Notes: generated from the sequence alone by a model not told the origin. DNA of 64,000 nucleotides from JBFMCC01 sp037445635 (GCA_037445635.1 JBBIKC010000004.1:1-64000), one strand, 5' to 3'; shown: positions 1 to 7,908, counted from the first letter of the stretch. A program made the numbers and translations.

Positions 1-290
1 GAGACCACACCGTTCACGCCGTCCTGGATGGCGGCCGCGTCGTCGTAGACGAGTCCACCTTGCGGCTGCTCATCGGGGCCGCCGCGTGTGAACGAGCCCT
101 GCACGAAGACGAGGTTCGAGCCGAGGCTGGTGATCTGTTCCTGGATAGTGGCCTCGGTCCCGGCGCTGATGGCGATCATGATGATGACCGCCGCCACGCC
201 GATGATGATGCCCAGCATGGTCAACACCGAGCGGACCTTGTTCTTGAGGATCGCATCCCAGGCGATGCGCATGGCTTCAGAGGGTTTCAT
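1..290 (-). CDS. MacB-like ABC transporter permease, N-terminal part (runs off the window)
   Basis: The first 96 codons of an FtsX/MacB-type permease are visible; the rest lies beyond position 1. The protein begins MKPSEAMRIAWDAILKNK, followed by a hydrophobic helix (about residues 21-43, LTMLGIIIGVAAVIIMIAI). This matches the N-terminal membrane segment and start of the periplasmic domain in MacB_PCD proteins. The start at 290 is supported by a GAGGAGGA ribosome site 7-8 bases upstream. It overlaps the stop codon of the ATPase gene as ATGA, so the two are translationally coupled. With the adaptor and ATPase upstream it forms a three-gene efflux or lipoprotein-release operon. The substrate cannot be told from sequence. 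Confidence 0.85.
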   Translation of the reverse strand, partial: MKPSEAMRIAWDAILKNKVRSVLTMLGIIIGVAAVIIMIAISAGTEATIQEQITSLGSNLVFVQGSFTRGGPDEQPQGGLVYDDAAAIQDGVNGVV

Positions 291-1030
291 GACGATTCCT
301 CCTCGTAAGTCGAAATTAATTTCGACTTACCGTTGTGAACGACGTTATCCACCAGTCCATCCAACAAATGGATCGTGCGCTGGGTATGCGCGGCGATCCT
401 CGGGTCGTGCGTGACCATGACGATGGTCGCGCCGCGAGCGTGCAGCTGGTGAAGCAGGTTCATGATCTCTTCGCCGGAGTGGCTGTCGAGGTTGCCGGTC
501 GGCTCATCGGCGATGACCAGCACCGGGTCGTTGATGAGCGCCCGCGCGATGGCCACGCGCTGCTGCTGTCCGCCGGAGAGTTCGTGCGGCTGGTGATTCA
601 TGCGGTCTCCCAGCCCCACCAGTTCGAGCATGGCGCGCGCCTTCTCTTGTCCCTCCTGCGGGGTCTTCGGCTCGCTGCGGTTGTAGAGCAGGGGCAGGCT
701 CACGTTTTGCAGGGCGGTGGTGCGCGCCAGCAGGTTGTAAGCCTGGAAGATAAAACCGATCTTCCTGTTACGCACGGCGGCCAGCTGCACTTTGTCCAGG
801 TTGCTCACGTCTTCGCCGTCGAGGATGTAACGTCCCGACGTGGGTCGCGAGAGACAGCCGAGGATGTGGAGCAACGTGCTCTTGCCCGAGCCCGAGGGTC
901 CCATGATGGCGACGAACTCGCCTGAATCGATCTGGATGCTCACGCCATTGAGCGCGGCCACGCTCACGTCGCCCATGCCGTAGACTTTGGTGATGTCCAC
1001 GGTTTCGATGATTCTGTGCGCGGCGTTCAT
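287..1030 (-). CDS. ABC transporter ATP-binding protein, MacB/LolD type
   Basis: This 247-residue ATPase would power the neighbouring MacB-like permease. It has Walker A GPSGSGKST (44-52), Q-loop Q96, signature LSGGQQQR (151-158), Walker B LVIADEP (171-177) and the switch histidine H208. The length and the TGNLDS extension after Walker B are typical of the LolD/MacB/FtsE branch. Its ATG overlaps the stop of the adaptor gene (ATGA), and its own stop overlaps the permease start. The last dozen codons contain a perfect 26-bp palindrome (305-330) that encodes KSKLISTY; homologues normally end near the preceding residues, so this tail looks like a repeat insertion. Function as an ATPase is secure, substrate unknown. 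Confidence 0.95.
   Translation of the reverse strand: MNAAHRIIETVDITKVYGMGDVSVAALNGVSIQIDSGEFVAIMGPSGSGKSTLLHILGCLSRPTSGRYILDGEDVSNLDKVQLAAVRNRKIGFIFQAYNLLARTTALQNVSLPLLYNRSEPKTPQEGQEKARAMLELVGLGDRMNHQPHELSGGQQQRVAIARALINDPVLVIADEPTGNLDSHSGEEIMNLLHQLHARGATIVMVTHDPRIAAHTQRTIHLLDGLVDNVVHNGKSKLISTYEEESS
305..330. repeat. Perfect 26-bp palindrome inside the ABC ATPase gene
   Basis: Two 13-base arms, GTAAGTCGAAATT and its exact complement, abut with no spacer. The element sits in frame in the last codons of the ATPase gene and supplies residues around 234-242. A palindrome this long in a coding region is better explained as a dispersed repeat than as selected protein sequence. Confidence 0.85.
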
Positions 1031-2568
1031 TGCGTCTCCGTGATGCCGGTCGTGACGACTTCGCCCGGCTCGAGGCCGGAGATAATCTCGGCGTACAACA
1101 AGTCCTGGATGCCGACCTCGACCACGCGCAAGACAGGCCGGCCGTTCTCGACGACAAAGACGGTGTACTGGTCACCGGCCTGGTGCAAGGCTTCGACCGG
1201 GACAAGCACCGCATTTTCGGCGCGCCCGCCGATCACGTCCACCGAGGCGGAGGTGCCAAGCGGCAGGTTGAACGTATCTTCATCAATGCTTGTGAGTTGG
1301 ACCAGCGCTCGGACGACCGAGGTGTTGTTCTCGGTATACAGGCCCGGGTCCACGCTGGTGACGATCCCGGTAAATGTGCGGTCGGGCAGGATGTCGAAGA
1401 CGACTTCCACTTCGTAATCCACGTTGATGTTGGTCCAATCCGATTCGTCCAGGAAGACTTCGAGGTACGGCTGGCTCAGATCGGCCACGGTGATGACGGC
1501 CGTCCCGCTGGAGACCGTATCGCCGACGCTCGTGTCAATGGACATGACTGTGCCCGAGATGGGCGCGGTGATCTTCGTCCCATCCAGGTTAGCCTGCGCG
1601 GCCTCGAGGTCCAGTTTGGCCTGTTCGAGTTCGGTCAGGCCGGAGCCGGTCGCGTCTTCCGGGACCTCGCCGCCGGTCAGCGCCGCGTACAGATATTCGG
1701 CTTCGGTCAGGGTCGCCTCGGCAACGGTCACTGCGGCGCGGGCTTCGAGGATTTCGTTCTCCGTCGGCGCGGCCACGTACTTGGTCACCCGGTGGGTCTG
1801 CCGGTCCACGGATTTGACCGTGAAGTTGTTCGGGAGATAAAATTTTTCGTAACTCTCCCACGCGCCGACCAGGCTGTCCTGTGCGTAATCGAGATAGTCC
1901 TTAGCCTTCTTGAGCGCGGCCTGCGCGGTCTCATCCGACGGCGAGGCGTCCACCGCGGCCTGTGCGGCGGCTACCTGCTCCTCGGCCCAGGCCACTTCGT
2001 CCTCCCAGTACAGGACGGTCGGGCTGATCAGGTATTCCAGCGTTTCGCGGGCAGTCTGGAGGTCAATGGCGGCCGCAGCGACTGCCTCCTGCGCGCTCGC
2101 GACGGCCGCGACCGAGGTCAGTTCCAGATAGGCACGCCGCGCCTGAGTGTAGGCGATCTGCGCGCTGGTATCGTCCACCTGCGCGAGCAGGTCGCCCGCC
2201 TTGACTTCATCGCCGACTTCAACGAAGATGCCGGTCACCTGACCGCCGGTCTCGAAGGCCAGGTCCACCTCGTTCGCGGCGATGAGTGTGCCGGTGCCGC
2301 TGGCGTAGATGACCAGGTCACCCTGGCGCACGACGGCGGTCTGGAGTGTAGTTCCTTCCTCGGCAGCAGAATTTTTCGCGGTCAGCGCGGTGACCGGGAA
2401 ATAGATCGCGCTTCCCAGCATCAGCAGGAGAATCACTGCCAGGGCCGGGCGCACGATTCTTTTCGGAACTTTTGCCAGAAGGCTGCTGTTCTCGATTCTC
2501 GAGACAAAGACCGAGAGGCTGGAGGGGATTTTACGAAATGCAGTGGAAAAGTTCAGTTTGGCTTGCAT
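1027..2568 (-). CDS. MacA/HlyD-family periplasmic adaptor subunit
   Basis: This 513-residue membrane fusion protein opens the efflux operon. A single membrane anchor lies at about residues 41-64 (PALAVILLLMLGSAIYFPVT). It is followed by the first lipoyl half-motif (about 95-140, containing GDEVKAGDLLAQVD), a long alanine/glutamate-rich coiled-coil hairpin (about 140-320), the second lipoyl half (about 325-370, ITAPISGTVMSIDTSVGD) and beta-barrel and membrane-proximal domains. This order is the MacA architecture. The hairpin is longer than in typical MacA. The stop overlaps the ATPase start as ATGA. In a likely monoderm-like Chloroflexota cell there may be no outer membrane, so it probably acts at the cell surface with the permease rather than with a TolC channel. 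Confidence 0.9.
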   Translation of the reverse strand: MQAKLNFSTAFRKIPSSLSVFVSRIENSSLLAKVPKRIVRPALAVILLLMLGSAIYFPVTALTAKNSAAEEGTTLQTAVVRQGDLVIYASGTGTLIAANEVDLAFETGGQVTGIFVEVGDEVKAGDLLAQVDDTSAQIAYTQARRAYLELTSVAAVASAQEAVAAAAIDLQTARETLEYLISPTVLYWEDEVAWAEEQVAAAQAAVDASPSDETAQAALKKAKDYLDYAQDSLVGAWESYEKFYLPNNFTVKSVDRQTHRVTKYVAAPTENEILEARAAVTVAEATLTEAEYLYAALTGGEVPEDATGSGLTELEQAKLDLEAAQANLDGTKITAPISGTVMSIDTSVGDTVSSGTAVITVADLSQPYLEVFLDESDWTNINVDYEVEVVFDILPDRTFTGIVTSVDPGLYTENNTSVVRALVQLTSIDEDTFNLPLGTSASVDVIGGRAENAVLVPVEALHQAGDQYTVFVVENGRPVLRVVEVGIQDLLYAEIISGLEPGEVVTTGITETQ

Positions 2569-2663
2569 GGGAAATCCTTTGCTGAATGTTTTATGACGGC
2601 AGTATAGTGAGAGGGGGTTAATAAACCATCATGAACTTGTGAAGAAAGTGTGTTGGATTGTGG

Positions 2664-2693
2664 AGAAATAAAAAATCCCGCCGAAGCGGGATT
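2664..2693 (-). terminator. Rho-independent terminator
   Basis: Arms AATCCCGC and GCGGGATT (2674-2681 and 2686-2693) enclose a CGAA/TTCG tetraloop. Read on the minus strand the stem runs straight into TTTTTATTT. It lies just downstream of the DUF3800 gene and upstream of the adaptor gene, so it separates the two minus-strand units. Confidence 0.85.
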
Positions 2694-2757
2694 GTCTTAA
2701 TCAGTAAACACAAGGGATATGCTTTAGGCGTTCACTCGCCGGATCTCTATAGCACTA

Positions 2758-3525
2758 TTAATTTGGTGGTTGCCTCGATTTATCGCGGCGAGTAATACAA
2801 GCTGGGCAAGTACAATTGTAATTATAGGTTTGCCTGTGAACAAGACCGAACATTACATTGTCCTTCTGATCAAATCGCCCTTCAATGCAATTGAAATACT
2901 TTAAATCACCAGCTTGGTATCGGCGAAATACCGAATATGCAATATGATCGGCTAGTTGAATGATTCGGGATGCGCGTGAGTCAACAAAGAATGGAACTTC
3001 ACAAATGCTTTTTGTGTAACTGCCCCATTTATTCCCACTTCGCCGAATCTGTGCAGCAAGTTTCTGAAGACCGGTTTCATATGAGCTCTTGTCCAAGACG
3101 ACCAATCCCCTTTGAGTATCCAAATCAATAGAAATCCTTTGAAGATATAAGTCGAACCGACTGGTTATGTCTTCGTAGGCCTTCACAACAGGATCCTCAT
3201 TTGGAAAAGATGCCTTATGCACAGCACAAGCAAAAATTACTATGTTTGGATTTGCATTATTTAGAGTTTATAATACTCGTTGTATCAACTGAATCCTATT
3301 CTGTTTTGGAAGTCCATCCCATGGCTTTTCAGCGCCACGAAAAATTTCTGCGGCATGAAATTCAATAGTTTCGGGATAATTGCTATTAATATCAATAGCG
3401 ATCTTCTCGATTTCATGAGCTAGCCACCGAACACTAGCTTCCGGCACGCTTACCCCTCCTAAAACAAAGTAATCCTCATTTGGGTTTTGGTAAGAGCCGG
3501 AATCATCTAGGTACAAAACATGCAT
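2758..3525 (-). pseudogene. DUF3800-type protein interrupted by an in-frame stop codon
   Basis: The reading frame is continuous from ATG 3525 to 2758 (255 sense codons plus terminal stop) except for a single TAA at 3268-3270, codon 86. The N-terminal part has the family's opening LYLDDSGSY (aspartates as in RNase H-like DUF3800 folds) and LGGVSVPE. After the stop, the same frame goes on through INNANP-like sequence into HKASFPNEDPV and a domain with LADHIAYSVFRRY, as expected for the rest of the family. No base is gained or lost, so this is a nonsense change, a real readthrough case, or one sequencing error. A GTG at 3222 could restart the second half. The gene is AT-rich compared with its neighbours and lies next to a tRNA, which suggests acquisition. 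DUF3800 genes often travel with mobile or defence islands. Confidence 0.75.
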
Positions 3526-3544
3526 ATGTTCCTACCTCAACAAG

Positions 3545-3570
3545 AAAACCCCTTAGGATACTAAGGGGTA
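3545..3570 (-). terminator. Hairpin terminator downstream of tRNA-Val
   Basis: Arms CCCCTTAG (3549-3556) and CTAAGGGG (3561-3568) close a 4-base loop. On the minus strand the stem is followed by TTTTCTT. It ends the transcript that starts at tRNA-Val and lies just ahead of the DUF3800 ribosome site. Confidence 0.75.
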
Positions 3571-3713
3571 ATTTTGACGTATGCAGCCGAGCAGCCTGAT
3601 GGCTGGCGAACCGCTGAAAATGCAGCCCTCTCGACCGCATTTTTAGTATACGCATATTAGCTAATTTGTCAACAGAAAGTTTGTTCATAAAATTACAAAC
3701 TCCTTACGTTCTG

Positions 3714-3787
3714 TGGGCGCTGAGGGACTCGAACCCCCGACCTTCTCGGTGTAAGCGAGACGCTCTAACCAACTGAGCTAAGCGCCC
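3714..3787 (-). tRNA. tRNA-Val (anticodon UAC)
   Basis: Read on the minus strand the sequence folds as a 74-base tRNA. The acceptor stem is GGGCGCT/AGCGCCC, the D arm contains AGCTCAGTTGGTTAGAGC, and the anticodon arm TCTCG-CTTACAC-CGAGA has UAC at positions 34-36. The T arm is GTCGGGGGTTCGAGTCC and the discriminator base is A. CCA is not encoded. UAC reads valine GUA and, by wobble, other GUN codons. Confidence 0.95.
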
Positions 3788-3796
3788 GTGTTTCGC

Positions 3797-3825
3797 ATTA
3801 TAAGTTGAAGGTTACAGGTTGGCAA
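3797..3825 (-). promoter_or_regulatory. Sigma70-type promoter of tRNA-Val
   Basis: On the minus strand TTGCCA (3825-3820) and TATAAT (3802-3797) are separated by exactly 17 bases, with the tRNA starting 10 bases downstream. The -35 box is part of the dispersed GGTTGGCAAGTTGA repeat, so a repeat copy appears to supply a promoter element. Confidence 0.7.
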
Positions 3826-3905
3826 GTTGAGATTGCTTCGTCCCCTTCGCTTTCGTTCAGGCTTCCTCGGAACTACGGGTTGCAGGTTGGCAAGTTGACG
3901 GTTAA
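3806..3905 (+). repeat. Two copies of a GGTTGGCAAGTTGA-type repeat
   Basis: CAGGTTGGCAAGTTGA occurs around 3815-3830 and again around 3884-3899, each in a GTTGCAGGTT/GTTACAGGTT context. The same low-complexity family reappears at 12535-12565, 48250-48299 and 51541-51620. Confidence 0.7.
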
Positions 3906-3935
3906 ACTTGCTTCATCAATCGAATAGAGGAAATC

Positions 3936-4694
3936 ATGCGCATCGTACGTTTTCAACTCAAGGACGAAGCCCCGAAATTCGGCTGGCTTCACGACGACAA
4001 AATCGGCGAAATCGAAGGCGACCTGTACGGGTCGTTCAAGCGGCTGAAGGCCAAAATCCCGCTGGCGGAGGCGCGCCTGCTGGCGCCGTCTGTTCCGGGC
4101 AAGATTCTGTGTGTTGGGCGCAATTACGTGGAGCACGCCAAAGAGCACGGCGCGGAGGTGCCGAAGTGGCCGCTGATCTTCATGAAGCCGCCCTCGGCAG
4201 TCATCGCTCCGGGGGAGGCGATCATCCTTCCGCCGCAGTCGGACCAGGTCGAGCACGAAGCGGAACTGGTGGTCGTCATCGGCAAGCGCGGACGTAACAT
4301 CCCCGCCGAGGAGACCAGATCGCACGTGCTGGGCTACACCATCGGGAACGACGTCACCGCGCGGGACCTGCAGAAGACCGACGGCCAGTGGACGCGCGCC
4401 AAGGGCTTCGACACGTTCTGCCCGTTCGGGCCGTGGATAGATACGGACTTCGACCCCTCGGACGCGCTGATCACCTGCCGCGTCAACGGACAGATGCGGC
4501 AACTGGCCTCGACCCGCGACATGGTCTTCAACATCGGCGTGCTGGTGGCCTACATCTCGTCGTTCCTGACCCTCGAGCCCGGCGACCTGATCTTCACGGG
4601 CACGCCTGCGGGCGTCAGTCCGCTAAAGGATGGCGACGTGGTGGAGGTGGAGATTGACGGGCTGGGAAAGTTGAGCAATCCAGTTAAGGCGTGA
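3936..4694 (+). CDS. Fumarylacetoacetate hydrolase family protein
   Basis: This 252-residue protein has the compact FAH-domain form. A short N-terminal domain precedes CVGRNYVEHAKEHG (59-72), the metal-ligand segment VEHEAELVVVIGK (E108, E110), GYTIGNDVTARDLQ (D139) and the C-terminal FTGTPAGVSPLKDGD. Proteins of this form act on 2-oxo acids and ring-cleavage products (hydratase, decarboxylase or acylpyruvate hydrolase activity) using Mg or Mn. Which substrate applies here cannot be read from the motifs. AGAGGAAATC precedes the ATG. It is followed in the same direction by a cupin and a GcvT-like gene, possibly a small catabolic group. Confidence 0.9.
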   Translation: MRIVRFQLKDEAPKFGWLHDDKIGEIEGDLYGSFKRLKAKIPLAEARLLAPSVPGKILCVGRNYVEHAKEHGAEVPKWPLIFMKPPSAVIAPGEAIILPPQSDQVEHEAELVVVIGKRGRNIPAEETRSHVLGYTIGNDVTARDLQKTDGQWTRAKGFDTFCPFGPWIDTDFDPSDALITCRVNGQMRQLASTRDMVFNIGVLVAYISSFLTLEPGDLIFTGTPAGVSPLKDGDVVEVEIDGLGKLSNPVKA

Positions 4695-4732
4695 ACGGTT
4701 CTGAGAATCGTTTATCGGTAAACAGGTGAATT

Positions 4733-5062
4733 ATGCAGGCCTACGAACTTTCTCAAGTGATTCAACAGCGCACGGATAGCAATAGGCTTTACCTCGAATT
4801 CCTCAAGGTCCCCGACCTGAGCATGGGACTCTACGTCCTTCCCGCGGGCGGCACCGATCCGCAGTCGCCGCACACGGAGGACGAGGTCTATTTTGTAACA
4901 GGCGGCAAGGCGAAAATTCGCGTTGCAGATGAAGACCGCGACGTGCAGGCAGGCTCGATCGTGTATGTGGCGAAGAATGTGGAGCACCGCTTTCATTCGA
5001 TTGAGAAAGAGTTGACCGTGCTGGTCTTTTTCGCTCCTGCGGAGCATGCGAACAGACGATAA
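4733..5062 (+). CDS. Small single-domain cupin protein
   Basis: A 109-residue cupin with the two conserved motifs: PHTEDEVYFVTGG (H47, E51) and AGSIVYVAKNVEHRFHSI (H85). The three ligands suggest a bound metal ion. Single-domain cupins of this size are isomerases, dioxygenases or simple ligand-binding proteins, so no reaction is assigned. AGGTGAATT precedes the ATG. The gene lies between the FAH protein and the GcvT-like protein on the same strand. Confidence 0.85.
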   Translation: MQAYELSQVIQQRTDSNRLYLEFLKVPDLSMGLYVLPAGGTDPQSPHTEDEVYFVTGGKAKIRVADEDRDVQAGSIVYVAKNVEHRFHSIEKELTVLVFFAPAEHANRR

Positions 5063-5067
5063 ACCAC

Positions 5068-5118
5068 AGCCGCGGACGACAGGCAATGTCGTCAATAGTC
5101 TGTTGTCTGTCGTCGCTC
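5068..5118 (+). repeat. GACGACAGG / TGTCGTC direct and inverted repeat
   Basis: The gap between the cupin and GcvT-like genes holds alternating GACGACAGGC, ATGTCGTC and TGTCTGTCGTCG words. A related block lies before the FAD oxidoreductase (39965-40015). It looks like another short dispersed family; no gene is seen. Confidence 0.4.
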
Positions 5119-5128
5119 TTAGGAGATT

Positions 5129-6325
5129 ATGTTCAATCTCAAAACCACTCCCTTCCACGAACGGACGTCCGCGTTGTGCCAGCCGCAGAACTGGCGCAAG
5201 TGGGCGGGCTATTTTGTCGTCGGCTCGTATGAGCATGTGCTGGACCGCGAGTATTGGGCGATCCGCAATTCGGCGGCGCTGATTGACGTTACCCCCCTCA
5301 TCAAGTACGTCATCCAAGGAAAAGATGCGGCCGCGCTGCTGCACCGCGTGACCACGCGCGACATCCACAAAATGAAGGTGGGACAGGTCGCGTACACGGG
5401 ATGGTGCGACGACGACGGCAAGATGATTGACGACGGCACCGTCTCCCGCCTCGATGATTCGACCTTTCGCCTGACCGCCGCGGAACCGAATCTGCGCTGG
5501 CTGACGATGAATGCCGTCGGCATGGACGTGTCCATTACCGAAGTGACGGATGACGTTGCGGCACTCAGTTTTCAGGGACCGAACACGCGCAAGGTGTTGA
5601 ATCTCGTTTGCGATAAACCTGTAGACGATTTGAAGTATTTCCGTTTGATGATCAACAAAATCAAAGGCGCGGACGTGACCATCTCGCGCACAGGCTACAC
5701 CGGGGATCTCGGCTACGAAATCTGGATGAATAACAAAGACGCGCTCAAGATTTGGGATGCACTCATGGAAGCGGGGGCGGATTACGGCATCATTCCTGTC
5801 GGCATTCTCGCGATGGACATGGCGCGCGTGGAGGCGGGTCTGTTCATGCTCGATGTGGATTACACCTCCACAAGTCACGCATGGATCGAATCGCAGAAGT
5901 CATCGCCGTTTGAGTTGGGACTCGACTGGACGGTTGCGCTCGACAAGCCCGGATACTTTGTGGGGCGTAGGGCGTTGGAAAAAGAAAAGCGCGAAGGCTC
6001 GGCGTGGAAGATGATGGGATTGGAAGTGAACTGGGAAGGGATGGAAAAAATCTATAAGGCTGTTGGTTTGCCGCCTCAGATTCCCGGCATGGCGGTGCGC
6101 GGAAGCCTGCCAGTTCTGGTCGGGAATGCTCAAGTTGGCTATGCCTCCACGTCCACATGGTCGCCGCTGTTGAAGAAATACATCGCCCTCGCACATTTAC
6201 AAAGGCCATATTACGAAGCCGGCACAGATGTGCGAATGGAAATCACGGTCGAACATCACCGTCAGCACGCGCCCGCCCGCGTTGTTAAACTACCGTTCTA
6301 TGAACCCGAATGGAAAAAGAAATGA
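5129..6325 (+). CDS. GcvT-like aminomethyltransferase / folate-dependent protein
   Basis: This 398-residue protein has the GcvT fold: an N-terminal region with YWAIRNSAALIDVTPL, then HRVTTRDIHKMKVGQVAYTGWCDDDGKMIDDGT (the usual TRD, GQxxY and DDGT positions), ALSFQGPNTRKVL, RTGYTGDLGYEIW (folate-pocket glycine/tyrosine motif), and a C-terminal GCV_T_C-like barrel with VALDKPGYFVGRRAL and VGYASTSTWSP. The family moves one-carbon units to tetrahydrofolate, and members include glycine cleavage T protein and dimethylglycine or sarcosine demethylases. No gcvH or gcvP is nearby, so it is more likely a stand-alone demethylase-type enzyme. AGGAGATT precedes the ATG. Confidence 0.85.
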   Translation: MFNLKTTPFHERTSALCQPQNWRKWAGYFVVGSYEHVLDREYWAIRNSAALIDVTPLIKYVIQGKDAAALLHRVTTRDIHKMKVGQVAYTGWCDDDGKMIDDGTVSRLDDSTFRLTAAEPNLRWLTMNAVGMDVSITEVTDDVAALSFQGPNTRKVLNLVCDKPVDDLKYFRLMINKIKGADVTISRTGYTGDLGYEIWMNNKDALKIWDALMEAGADYGIIPVGILAMDMARVEAGLFMLDVDYTSTSHAWIESQKSSPFELGLDWTVALDKPGYFVGRRALEKEKREGSAWKMMGLEVNWEGMEKIYKAVGLPPQIPGMAVRGSLPVLVGNAQVGYASTSTWSPLLKKYIALAHLQRPYYEAGTDVRMEITVEHHRQHAPARVVKLPFYEPEWKKK

Positions 6326-6439
6326 CGGTCAGGAAGGTGAAGTTGGGCAAGCGCCCGCTTTGTAAACTCTCTCCTCCCTCTGAGTTGGTCAAGGCCATCC
6401 CGCGCGAAATCGCGGGATGTGCCGTTAAAGGTCGTTCAC

Positions 6440-6469
6440 TGACATGTACTGAAATAGCGGGGTATAATT
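6440..6469 (+). promoter_or_regulatory. Promoter of the RHH/Doc toxin-antitoxin operon
   Basis: CTGACA (6440-6445) and TATAAT (6464-6469) are 18 bases apart, about 30 bases before the antitoxin ATG. An AGGTAGAAAG ribosome site lies between. Confidence 0.65.
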
Positions 6470-6499
6470 TGCTCACAAGCGAAGGTAGAAAGAAAAACG

Positions 6500-6697
6500 A
6501 TGACCACCTTTACCATTACATTACCCGATGAGCGTGTCAAGAGGCTCCAGGAACTTGCGGATCGCTTCCGCGTTGCGCCAGAAGAACTCGTGCGCGCCAG
6601 CTTGGAAGAGTTGTTGACGCGGCCCATGGAGGATTTCCAGCAGGCGCTTGAACGCGTCCTGAGAAAAAATGTTGACCTTTATAAACGATTAGCCTGA
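6500..6697 (+). CDS. Ribbon-helix-helix antitoxin-like protein
   Basis: A 65-residue protein whose N-terminus (TFTITLPDERVKRLQELADR, then APEELVRASLEELL) has the beta strand and two helices of an RHH DNA-binding domain. The C-terminal 20 residues would form the toxin-binding tail. Its TGA overlaps the ATG of the Doc-like gene by one base, the usual antitoxin-first coupling. It should repress its own promoter at 6440-6469 and neutralise the toxin. Classical Doc partners use a Phd-type antitoxin; here an RHH protein takes that place. Confidence 0.8.
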   Translation: MTTFTITLPDERVKRLQELADRFRVAPEELVRASLEELLTRPMEDFQQALERVLRKNVDLYKRLA

Positions 6698-7083
6698 TGC
6701 GTTACGTGACGGTGGGAGAAGTGCTCGAAATCTACAGTCGCGTGATTGAACAATCAGGCGGCGGAGTGGGAATTCGCGACCTCGGCGCGTTGGAATCGGC
6801 AGTTGCCCAGCCGCGCATGACCTTTAACGATGAAGAGTTATATCCGACAATTGCAGGAAAGGCTTCCGCTCTTGGGTTTTCGTTGATTCAAAATCACCCA
6901 TTCATGGACGGCAATAAACGTGTTGGTCATGCGGCAACGGAAGTTTTCCTGATGCTGAATGGATACGAGATTTCTGCGAGCGTGGACGAGCAAGTTCAAA
7001 TCATTCCTGGCATCGCATCAGGGGAGGTAAGCCGCGAAGCGTTCACCGATTGGCTAAGGACTCATATCGTTGAGTTTTCATGA
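6697..7083 (+). CDS. doc: Doc-family (Fic fold) toxin
   Basis: This 128-residue protein has the Doc/Fic active-site motif HPFMDGNKRVGHAA (67-80) with catalytic H67 and the phosphate-binding NKR, and the N-terminal RDLGALESAVAQPRMTF segment of Doc proteins. Doc of phage P1 phosphorylates elongation factor EF-Tu, halting translation; the glycine after the aspartate (DGNKR) is consistent with a Doc kinase rather than an AMP transferase. It is coupled to the RHH antitoxin. The motif is intact, so the toxin is probably functional. Confidence 0.9.
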   Translation: MRYVTVGEVLEIYSRVIEQSGGGVGIRDLGALESAVAQPRMTFNDEELYPTIAGKASALGFSLIQNHPFMDGNKRVGHAATEVFLMLNGYEISASVDEQVQIIPGIASGEVSREAFTDWLRTHIVEFS

Positions 7084-7167
7084 TGGGTGAGGCCAATGCC
7101 CAAATCAAAGTGACCACTACTCGTCTTTCTCTGTCACACCCACGCGATGCCATTGGCGCAGATTTTG

Positions 7168-7908
7168 CTATAAATTTCCTGAAGAGTTTGGCTGTACTCC
7201 CAAAAACTTAGCCATCGCCTCATTGACCGGCCTGGCGAACACCTCCTGCGGGCTTCCCCACTGTTCCAGTTTTCCATTCAAAATCACGGCCATACGCGCG
7301 GCGAGTTTGAGCGCCTCCTGTAAATCGTGAGTGATGAAGATCGTGGTCGTGCCGGTCTCGGCCAGCAGGGACTTCAGGTCGTCGAGCAGGCGGGCGCGCG
7401 TGGGCGCGTCGAGGGCGGTGAAGGGCTCATCCAGCAAAAGCAATTCGGGCTGGAGCACGAAGGCGCGCGCCAAACTGACGCGCTGGGCCTCGCCAACCGA
7501 GAGTTTCTTCGCGGGCCGATTCGCCAGGTGCGCCACGCCCAGCCGTCCCAGCCATTCGGCAGTTCTTTTCTCGATCTCGATTGCGGGCGTCCCGCGGAAT
7601 TTCAAACCGACGGCCACATTCTCGCGCACAGACAGATCGAGTAGTAACGGCTCCTGCAAGACCAGCGCGATGCGGCGGCGATAATCGAGGTCGGACTCCG
7701 CCGCGGCCTGTTCCCCGTTGAACAAAATCTGACCACGCTCCGCGCGCAACAGCCGCGCCAGCGTGAGCAACAGGGTGCTCTTCCCCGCGCCGTTCGGCCC
7801 GACGACAGCCAGCACTTCGCCCGGCTCGATGGCCAGATACTCAATCTCCAGCACGGGCATCTTCTCGCGATGAACAAGCAGGTCGCGGATTTCCAGCAGG
7901 GGACTCAT
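7168..7908 (-). CDS. tupC: Tungstate-type ABC transporter ATP-binding protein
   Basis: A 246-residue ATPase with Walker A GPNGAGKST (37-45), signature LSVGEAQR (136-143), Walker B LLLLDEP (156-162) and FITHD switch region. The start chosen (ATG at 7908) overlaps the permease stop as ATGA and gives the normal N-terminus MSPLLEIRDLLVHR; the longer upstream extension of the frame lies within the permease gene and is not used. It is the last gene of regulator-tupA-tupB-tupC. Molybdate or tungstate specificity follows from the binding protein. Confidence 0.9.
   Translation of the reverse strand: MSPLLEIRDLLVHREKMPVLEIEYLAIEPGEVLAVVGPNGAGKSTLLLTLARLLRAERGQILFNGEQAAAESDLDYRRRIALVLQEPLLLDLSVRENVAVGLKFRGTPAIEIEKRTAEWLGRLGVAHLANRPAKKLSVGEAQRVSLARAFVLQPELLLLDEPFTALDAPTRARLLDDLKSLLAETGTTTIFITHDLQEALKLAARMAVILNGKLEQWGSPQEVFARPVNEAMAKFLGVQPNSSGNL

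Noticed and set aside
2569..3787. tRNA-bounded integrated island with attachment sites
   Set aside because: No copy of the tRNA-Val 3' end was found around 2600-2760 and there is no integrase, so only the AT-rich gene itself is reported.
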